The translations under genes were made by a program, and so were the position numbers. DNA of 64,000 nucleotides from the NCBI GenBank assembly GCA_023393095.1, contig JAEWMT010000013.1:6771-70770 (forward strand), written 5' to 3'. How positions within the stretch are numbered: position 1 is the stretch's first letter; every line of letters starts with the position of its first letter. Under the pieces are notes generated by a model, which was not told where the DNA came from, did no database searches, and was given only the letters and a program-made list of their open reading frames with translations. Origin of the DNA: Bacillota bacterium (GTDB taxonomy: Bacteria > Bacillota > Clostridia > Lachnospirales > Lachnospiraceae). Below are positions 55,780 through 61,565 of this stretch, one piece after another.

Positions 55780-56769
55780 TTAATAATTCAAATATTGTTC
55801 TGCCTCTGACCATGATATACTATTCATTAATTCCTGCATGGATATTGGCATATTCACTGGCTCTTCCTCCGGATGCAGCTTCACTAGCCGAAATTTGTCT
55901 TGATTTATATGTACTCCAGAATGATTCATTTGCCTTTCCCATTCTTCTGTTACAGCCATTTCATAGGAATTGTCCAATGATGTGATAATAACTTCATTAC
56001 TTAACTTCATCAATTCAATCGTAGCTTCCGTATAACATCCAAGATAAAATATAATTGTCTCATAGTCTGAATTTGCAATCAATTTTTCACCCCAGCTCTG
56101 GATATCTTCTTTTGTTAATGATAAGATATCTGCTCCATGTAGAATACCGGATAAAACAGAAAGTTTTCCACAGGAACGTACGAGAGAGTGCATTTTATCA
56201 ACATCAGGATTTTCTTTCAGATAATAGATCAAATCTGTGAGACATTGGCTCTGAGGTTCTATGGATGATATTATAGGTACCGGAAGAAGATCCAGTATTA
56301 TAAATAAAGCTCTTTTTGTCTCTGATAATAAGGCACTTAATGACCATGCAAAGGATATTTTCTCTTTCCCACCAATCGGTGAAAATACAGATATTATATT
56401 CATTTTTTCTAAATGATAATCCTCTCTAGTTAGGTTCTCTCTTCTTTTATAATCTGAAATAATCTCCTCTAGCAATGAACTTACTGCCTGATATTTATTC
56501 ACTTGCATACATGTATTATCTGCATTGATAGACGAGGTGTCCGATAGATAGTAAGTGTGTCTGATTTTTTTCAGAGCCTGCTCATCTAATATTATCTCAG
56601 CACCTGTTAAAAATATCTCAACACAATTCATTTCAAGAAATTCCTCTAGGCTATCCTTCCGAGTGAATACAGATATTTCAAAACCCGTTGCATTCTTTCT
56701 AACAAAGTATTCCATGAAACGCGTTGCATAAAAAATATCAGAATCGTAGAGAGCAAGAATTTTATTCAA
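55780..56769 (-). CDS. tadZ: TadZ/CpaE-like pilus localisation protein
   Basis: This 329-residue protein has an N-terminal receiver-like half (KILALYDSDIFYATRF, residues 3-18; FLTGAEI) and a C-terminal MinD/ParA-like half with VFSPIGGKEKISFAWSLSALL (deviant Walker A) and ITSLDNSYEMAV. CpaE/TadZ proteins place the pilus machine in the cell. It starts at TTG 56769, eight bases after AGGAGG, and is the first gene of the tad locus. The Walker A motif is poor, so ATP hydrolysis is doubtful. Confidence 0.85.
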   Translation of the reverse strand: MNKILALYDSDIFYATRFMEYFVRKNATGFEISVFTRKDSLEEFLEMNCVEIFLTGAEIILDEQALKKIRHTYYLSDTSSINADNTCMQVNKYQAVSSLLEEIISDYKRRENLTREDYHLEKMNIISVFSPIGGKEKISFAWSLSALLSETKRALFIILDLLPVPIISSIEPQSQCLTDLIYYLKENPDVDKMHSLVRSCGKLSVLSGILHGADILSLTKEDIQSWGEKLIANSDYETIIFYLGCYTEATIELMKLSNEVIITSLDNSYEMAVTEEWERQMNHSGVHINQDKFRLVKLHPEEEPVNMPISMQELMNSISWSEAEQYLNY

Positions 56770-57022
56770 CTTAAAATCCTCCTAAATTAAATTGTATAAA
56801 CACCTTGGGGAAGTTTGTTATACCGAATTGATACTCGTTTTTGCGGTGAAACCAGTAAATAGATTTAATAAGAATATGTCATTCAGTGTAAAATTAAAGA
56901 ATTATTTGACATATGCATATATTACACCATACACAGAAATTTGTCAATCATTGTCATACTAAGTCATCTATATTTGGTAAATATATATAAATATTATGTT
57001 AATAAATAATCATTTTGCACAA
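56745..57022. repeat. Duplicated tad promoter region, copy A (functional position)
   Basis: About 278 bp just upstream of and including the start of tadZ is repeated, with about four in five bases the same by eye, at 57335-57622 in the same orientation. Shared blocks include ACCTTGGGGAAGTTTGTTAT, CAGTAAATAGATTT, TGTCAATCATTGTCATAC and TCATTTTG. The block ends at the stop codon of the small broken gene upstream. Confidence 0.85.
56919..56947 (-). promoter_or_regulatory. Sigma-A promoter of the tad operon with palindromic operator
   Basis: Minus strand: TTGACA, 17-nt spacer, TAATAT, giving a leader of about 145 nt before tadZ. The -35 box is embedded in TGACAATGATTGACA (56942-56956), an imperfect palindrome with one mismatched pair that is conserved unchanged in the second copy. 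A repressor or activator could bind there. Confidence 0.65.
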
Positions 57023-57222
57023 TTAATGCGTTCCTCCACTGATATAATCTATGGCAGCTGATTTATCTGTATCATACATTACATAATCTCCATCCTTACA
57101 TCGTCTACTTCCGTTCCAGCATATACTTTTGTTTATATAATCCCTAACTATATATAGGATGATGCTTCTGAACTTTGCTGTAATCATAGTCAATCGTACT
57201 ATTTTTTAATATTATTCCACAT
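57023..57222 (-). pseudogene. Small gene broken by two frameshifts
   Basis: An ATG at 57222 with GGGGG eight bases upstream opens MWNNIKK and stops at once. Removing one A from a run of six restores NSTIDYDYSKVQKHHPIY, and one shift in an ATATATAG microsatellite leads on to VRDYINKSICWNGSRR and KDGDYVMYDTDKSAAIDYIS, ending at 57023. The restored product has about 66 residues. Its DYDY and YVxxxDxxxA pattern vaguely recalls the intact 85-residue protein at 57908-58165, but the relation is not certain. Confidence 0.45.
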
Positions 57223-57334
57223 AATTTTATCCCCCTTTTTTAATTACTGATCTATTACATTAATTACCACAACCATGTAATATCGGTAATTATTTATTTA
57301 ATGGATTAGTTCTCTTCTCAACTGTTTTGAAAAT

Positions 57335-57622
57335 TGATGATTCGTAGAGAGGAAAAATTATATTATAATTAAATTCTCCTGATAAAATTATATAGACACC
57401 TTGGGGAAGTTTGTTATACCGAATTGATAATAGTTTACTGTTAAAGCCAGTAAATAGATTTCATATAGATATGTCATATCGTGTTAATTTAAAGAATTTT
57501 TTTACATGTGAATATATTACATCATGCCCAAATTTTTGTCAATCATTGTCATACAAAGTCGTATAATATTTAGCAATTATATATATTTATTTCATTAAAA
57601 GATAGTCATTTTGTACAAACAG
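57335..57622. repeat. Duplicated tad promoter region, copy B (decayed)
   Basis: This copy includes a full promoter, the conserved leader block and a decayed beginning of tadZ: at its left end the minus strand reads TCAGGAGAATTTAATTATAA then TTTTTCCTCTCTACGAATCA, matching the tadZ start with changes in the initiation codon. It is followed by the small broken gene rather than tadZ. Confidence 0.8.
57514..57542 (-). promoter_or_regulatory. Second copy of the tad promoter
   Basis: Minus strand: TTGACA, 17-nt spacer, TAATAT, identical in both boxes and spacing to the tadZ promoter, and with the same 15-bp imperfect palindrome over the -35 (57537-57551). It points at the decayed tadZ start and the broken small gene, and could read through into copy A. 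Confidence 0.6.
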
Positions 57623-57792
57623 AAACCCCATCAAATTTATATCCTTAGAAACTAATTTGTCATGTCTCGTGGAATGCCCCATAATATACTAATATCAATT
57701 TCAATAACTGTTCATTTCAGTTAATTATCTATGCGTCCTGTAAAACCTATAGTTGTATAGATTGAAGTAATATAAAATTGATATGGTAATTT

Positions 57793-57821
57793 TAGACATT
57801 ATGATGTAATATTCATATAGT
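57793..57821 (+). promoter_or_regulatory. Possible promoter of the 85-residue protein gene
   Basis: TAGACA, 17-nt spacer, TATAGT, about 87 nt upstream of the start codon. The match is moderate. The rest of 57623-57907 is AT-rich with no gene or further structure seen. Confidence 0.4.
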
Positions 57822-57907
57822 AAATAATTTATATTTGATGGCAATAACAAAGAAGCTATATTATTAGTTCATCGTTGTTTCGTATTGTTCATTAAGGAGG
57901 AAAATTT

Positions 57908-58165
57908 ATGATAATGATTTGGAATAGAAAAGAGGTTTTTGTAGGAAACTCATCACAAAGATTTGATGAAGTCCGTTATAAACTTTCTACAAATAGAATT
58001 AATTATGATTATAAGATAGTTGATAGTACCAGTCCAAGTTATTTTGGTTCATCTAATCGAGCAAGAACAGGTACTTATGGTGTTAATATGAACTATACCA
58101 AAACATACTATATCTATGTTCATAAGAATGACTATGATAAAGCACAAGCATCATTGAGAAACTAA
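57908..58165 (+). CDS. Hypothetical 85-residue protein
   Basis: This small soluble protein starts at an ATG with a perfect AAGGAGGAAAA site. It is Asn-, Tyr- and Ser-rich, with MIMIWNRKEVFVG, INYDYKIVDS and the C-terminal YYIYVHKNDYDKAQASLRN. The last part resembles the end of small ferredoxin-like folds (DUF2007 type) where a strand is followed by a helix, but this is only a resemblance. I do not recognise a family. It is alone on its strand with its own terminator. A frameshifted small gene upstream of the tad locus may be a distant relative. Confidence 0.75.
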   Translation: MIMIWNRKEVFVGNSSQRFDEVRYKLSTNRINYDYKIVDSTSPSYFGSSNRARTGTYGVNMNYTKTYYIYVHKNDYDKAQASLRN

Positions 58166-58220
58166 TAGACAGAGTGTACTGCAAAATTTCCTTAAATTGT
58201 GAAGCATTAAAAGTTTAATC

Positions 58221-58243
58221 TAGCAGAGTATTTTGCTCTGCTA
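58221..58243 (+). terminator. Terminator of the 85-residue protein gene
   Basis: TAGCAGAG pairs with CTCTGCTA over a 7-nt loop, followed by AATTATTAT. It is 56 nt after the stop codon and between convergent genes. Confidence 0.65.
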
Positions 58244-58311
58244 AATTATTATAGAGAGTATTTAAAATCAGCTGCATAAAACTACCACCTTTCTTTCACT
58301 TCAATTCCTAA

Positions 58312-58590
58312 TTATACTGACGTATAATACACCGCCAGCCCATATAGCATCAAAAATCCGGGCATTCCAAGAAGACCGTTGGTAAGTATGGTTGCTCCGT
58401 TAATTCCGACGCCGATATCGAATCCCTTGCTTTTTAATATCATATTCACAATATAAATCCCTACGATTCCGATACAGGAACGAAGGCCGAAATTAATAAT
58501 TAATTCAGGTCTTTTCCTGATGATACAGATAACAATAAACACCAGACACACCGCAATTACACCAATAAAAATAATGCTATCCATACTCAT
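58312..58590 (-). CDS. bofA: Pro-sigma-K processing inhibitor BofA-like protein
   Basis: This 92-residue membrane protein starts at ATG 58590 with GAGGGG upstream; a longer frame by 36 codons has no site. It has two or three helices and the BofA-type pattern GLRSCIGIVGIYIVNMIL, GVGINGATILTNGLLGMPGFLML. In Bacillus BofA restrains the SpoIVFB protease and so delays sigma-K activation. The neighbouring divergent yaaL gene is also the classical neighbour in Bacillus, where it lies before bofA. This supports the call. Confidence 0.88.
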   Translation of the reverse strand: MSMDSIIFIGVIAVCLVFIVICIIRKRPELIINFGLRSCIGIVGIYIVNMILKSKGFDIGVGINGATILTNGLLGMPGFLMLYGLAVYYTSV

Positions 58591-58804
58591 AGCTTTCCCC
58601 TCATCTTTCCTTTTTTTGAAACCTTCTAAATTATTTGGAGGCTTTAACATTTTATCGCTCAATTTATGTCCAGATATACAAGCTGGATTTTTATACAACC
58701 TACTACATTATATAAAGAAATATCCATTTTATGTTATTGAATAGAATAATTTGGTAATAATATGACTATACTATCTATAAATAATAGATAAGGTTGGTGA
58801 AATT

Positions 58805-59020
58805 ATGCGGTTATTTGAAAAAAAGAGACCCCCGAAAGATGATTATCTGATCGATGAAATTAACAAGACTAAGATTGCCATGGAAGCGGCCTACTCTAAT
58901 TTTCAGAACGTCGTCGATCCTGATTTAATCGATAGCTGCATCTATGAGATGAATGCCGTACAGAACAGATACCGGTTTTTATTAAAACAGGCAAAATCAG
59001 CGGATACAAATTACTGCTGA
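58805..59020 (+). CDS. yaaL: YaaL-like DUF2508 protein
   Basis: This 71-residue protein is mostly helical and has the DUF2508 pattern: a basic start MRLFEKKRPP, DYLIDEINKTKIAMEAAYSNF and a C-terminal YEMNAVQNRYRFLLKQAK. Its function is unknown; it is regularly linked to bofA and recR in Firmicutes. Here it is divergent from bofA. The start has a GGTGA-type site. A strong terminator follows. Confidence 0.85.
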   Translation: MRLFEKKRPPKDDYLIDEINKTKIAMEAAYSNFQNVVDPDLIDSCIYEMNAVQNRYRFLLKQAKSADTNYC

Positions 59021-59148
59021 TGTTATTCGTGCGCTAATTAGATATTAATTAAATTGTCATATATTAAGCTACCCAATTTTCCTTTGTAAACATCATATAG
59101 GTGATACCGTATATCTGTAAAATGAGTATTGGGGGACTGTTAATTAAT

Positions 59149-59220
59149 AAATTATCCCAAATCTTCTGCAAAATTTCATTGTTTACTGAAATTAATTAGA
59201 TGATTTGGGATAATTTTTTT
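59149..59220 (+). terminator. Terminator after the DUF2508 gene
   Basis: AAATTATCCCAAATC pairs with GATTTGGGATAATTT, with an inner AAATTTCA/TGAAATT hairpin, followed by TTTT. It is about 130 nt after the stop codon. The rest of 59021-59351 holds nothing else that I can support. Confidence 0.85.
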
Positions 59221-59351
59221 ATCTTCTGTATATCAAAGTTATTAATTCTTTTGTACATTACTTTCTTCTGTATTTCATATCATGCTTTCGTTTCTTATCA
59301 TTACCCTGTTGCAATACCAGACTAACTTTTTTATCTTAGGTGATGGCTTAT

Positions 59352-59831
59352 TTATGCAATAAACCCGCGGTTCCTGTCATCAGGATTGATGTAAGTCTCA
59401 TTCAGTGTTCCCTTACCGTAGGTTAAGCCCGCATAGAGTTGTTGGGTGTTATGCATCATCGGACCGCTTTTATCCTCTTTACTGACACCTTCAAAGCCTA
59501 TGAAAAGCTTCTTAAGTACCGACTCTGCACTGTCAAGAGAATCTGGGTTTCTCTTTATGATAGCCGTGATAATTCTTTTATTTATATAAAGATAGAGACT
59601 GACAAGGTCATACGATATTTCATAATGGTAATCTAAGGGGATTATCAGCTCATTAACATATTTCTGTGCTTTTTTGAGTCCTCTGTCAAAACCCTCAAGA
59701 TCAGTCATCTCATACGCTTTTCTTGCGTCAGCTATTTCTGTCAGTATCATCTCGTAAAGGATTACGATAAGTTCACTTCTTGAAGCCATCGTAACTCTTG
59801 TTGCAAACGCCTGAACTGCTTCTTTATTCAT
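59352..59831 (-). CDS. fliS: FliS-family flagellar chaperone
   Basis: This 159-residue protein is a helical bundle of the FliS type, with ELIVILYEMILTEIADARKAY and a Tyr-rich central helix ISYDLVSLYLYINKRI. FliS binds the C-terminus of flagellin and prevents early polymerisation in the cytoplasm. The start is ATG 59831, after GGAGG. The gene directly follows flagellin (50 nt), as is common. It is somewhat longer than the usual 125-135 residues, with a C-terminal extension of about 30 residues. Confidence 0.87.
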   Translation of the reverse strand: MNKEAVQAFATRVTMASRSELIVILYEMILTEIADARKAYEMTDLEGFDRGLKKAQKYVNELIIPLDYHYEISYDLVSLYLYINKRIITAIIKRNPDSLDSAESVLKKLFIGFEGVSKEDKSGPMMHNTQQLYAGLTYGKGTLNETYINPDDRNRGFIA

Positions 59832-59881
59832 GTTAACCTCCATAATCCAATATTAGTATCAGTGAAAGGATTTCTTCCTGT

Positions 59882-61444
59882 TTATCCCTGCTGTAATAAG
59901 GCAAGAATCGCTTGAGGTCTCTGGTTTGCCTGGGCTAGCATGGAGGTACCTGCCTGGGCAAGTACATTTTTCTGTGTATATTCTGCCATCTCTGATGCCA
60001 TATCAACATCTTGGATACGAGAAAGTGATTCCGTCAGGTTTTCTGAGGTTGTATCCAAATTCGATATGGAATGCTCCAGACGATTCTGGTATGCACCCAG
60101 CTTGGAGCGGATTGAGGATACCATATTAACCGCTGTATCAAGTAGTCCAATTGCTTTCTGGGCACCCTCTGCTGTACCAATGTTAATTTTATCAATTCCC
60201 AGGGTCTGAGGTGTTACCTCGGGTATTCTGACGGACATTATCTGACCCTCGTTAGCACCTATCTGAAGATCCATCGGACCCGCGTCTAATACTGATACAT
60301 TAACCGATACTGTAGATCCACCGGATGGATCAGCCGGAGTTGTTGCATCATCTATTTTAGTGTCGGTAAATTTTGTTTCAACAGTTCCCGGAGTAGCCTC
60401 AAATACCATATTGAAATCATTCCTGTCAGATACTGTTATTTTATTTCCTTTTGCAGATACGGTAGCTGTACTACTAAAGCCGGAATCTAATGAGGCCTTT
60501 GCATCATAACCATTTGCGGTGACCCCTTCGATTGTTAGACCAAGTATATTGCACAGGTCACTATTACCACAGAAAATACTGATCGCTTGATCTGATCCAT
60601 ATTCCCTACTTACAAAAACCAATCTATCGTCATCATCAAGATCTGCTAACGCCTCGCTTGTATATCCTGCTAAATCAGGATTTTTACCTATTGTCGAGCC
60701 TGACGTGACGGAATCTACTGCAAATACATTAACATTTACACTATCACAGACATTACGAATTTTTTCAAATACCTGACTTATTGAATCTCCGACATTAACT
60801 TCAATTGATTCACCATTAATATTAATCGTTCCTTGTTCACCGTCTTGTATCTTTCTTGTCGTTGCTGTATAAGTATCGGTACCTACATCAAAAACGGTTT
60901 TCCCACCAACAATAACTGCCTGCCTAGCATCCTGTTCAATACTAATCCCGTAATTTCCTACATCAACCTTATCAGACACGGAAACTAAATTAACCGAGTT
61001 GTCACTGGTATAAGATTTTCTATCAATATTACCGTTTAATAAGGTCATAGTATTGAACTCTGTTGTATCTGAAATTCTGGTTATTTCCTGATTTAACTGA
61101 TCGATCTCCGATTGAATCGCTTTACGATCCTCCGTTGTGTACGTTCCATTCGCAGACTCTACAGCAAGCTCTCTCATTCTTTGCAGCATGGCTTCTACTT
61201 CGGATAACGCTCCTTCTGCCGTCTGAATTACAGAAATACCGTCAGAACCATTTCTAGAAGCCTGATCTAGACCGGATATTTGAGTTCTCATTTTCTCTGA
61301 TATCGCTAAACCAGCGGAGTCATCGGCTGCACTATTAATTCTGTAACCAGAGGATAATCTCTGGAGACTCTTGTCTAATAAGTTGTTTGTTTTCGATAAT
61401 TGATTATTTGCTTTTAATGCCGAAATATTATGGTTGATTCTCAT
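59882..61444 (-). CDS. hag: Flagellin
   Basis: This 520-residue flagellin has the conserved N-terminal D0/D1 region MRINHNISALKANNQL and LSSGYRINSAADDSAGLAIS, a variable central region (about 160-420) and the C-terminal ENLTESLSRIQDVDMASEMA and NQRPQAILALLQQ. It is larger than the roughly 300-residue minimal flagellins because of the insertion, which is likely surface-exposed. Secretion is by the flagellar export apparatus, so no signal peptide. The start has a GGGTGAT-type site. FliS follows. Confidence 0.97.
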   Translation of the reverse strand: MRINHNISALKANNQLSKTNNLLDKSLQRLSSGYRINSAADDSAGLAISEKMRTQISGLDQASRNGSDGISVIQTAEGALSEVEAMLQRMRELAVESANGTYTTEDRKAIQSEIDQLNQEITRISDTTEFNTMTLLNGNIDRKSYTSDNSVNLVSVSDKVDVGNYGISIEQDARQAVIVGGKTVFDVGTDTYTATTRKIQDGEQGTININGESIEVNVGDSISQVFEKIRNVCDSVNVNVFAVDSVTSGSTIGKNPDLAGYTSEALADLDDDDRLVFVSREYGSDQAISIFCGNSDLCNILGLTIEGVTANGYDAKASLDSGFSSTATVSAKGNKITVSDRNDFNMVFEATPGTVETKFTDTKIDDATTPADPSGGSTVSVNVSVLDAGPMDLQIGANEGQIMSVRIPEVTPQTLGIDKINIGTAEGAQKAIGLLDTAVNMVSSIRSKLGAYQNRLEHSISNLDTTSENLTESLSRIQDVDMASEMAEYTQKNVLAQAGTSMLAQANQRPQAILALLQQG

Positions 61445-61565
61445 GAAATATCACCCAATTCCTTTCTAATCTGGCTGCCATCTCCCTCCGTGAAATGATG
61501 GTCGCACGTACTTTTATCTTTTCATATATATAGATCAGCAACCTCCATGTAGCCGAAATACTCTT
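61445..61565 (-). promoter_or_regulatory. Leader/upstream region of flagellin with two GGA motifs
   Basis: I found no clear sigma-D promoter. Minus strand CACGGAGGG (61484-61492) and ATGGAGG (61542-61548) resemble A-N-GGA sites bound by CsrA, which represses flagellin in Bacillus. No csrA or fliW gene is visible in the window, so this is a suggestion only. Confidence 0.3.

Noticed and set aside
56770..56912. Considered a riboswitch in the tad leader because of the conserved ACCTTGGGG block
   Set aside because: I could not fold a known cyclic-di-GMP or other riboswitch core; the block is conserved because the region is duplicated.
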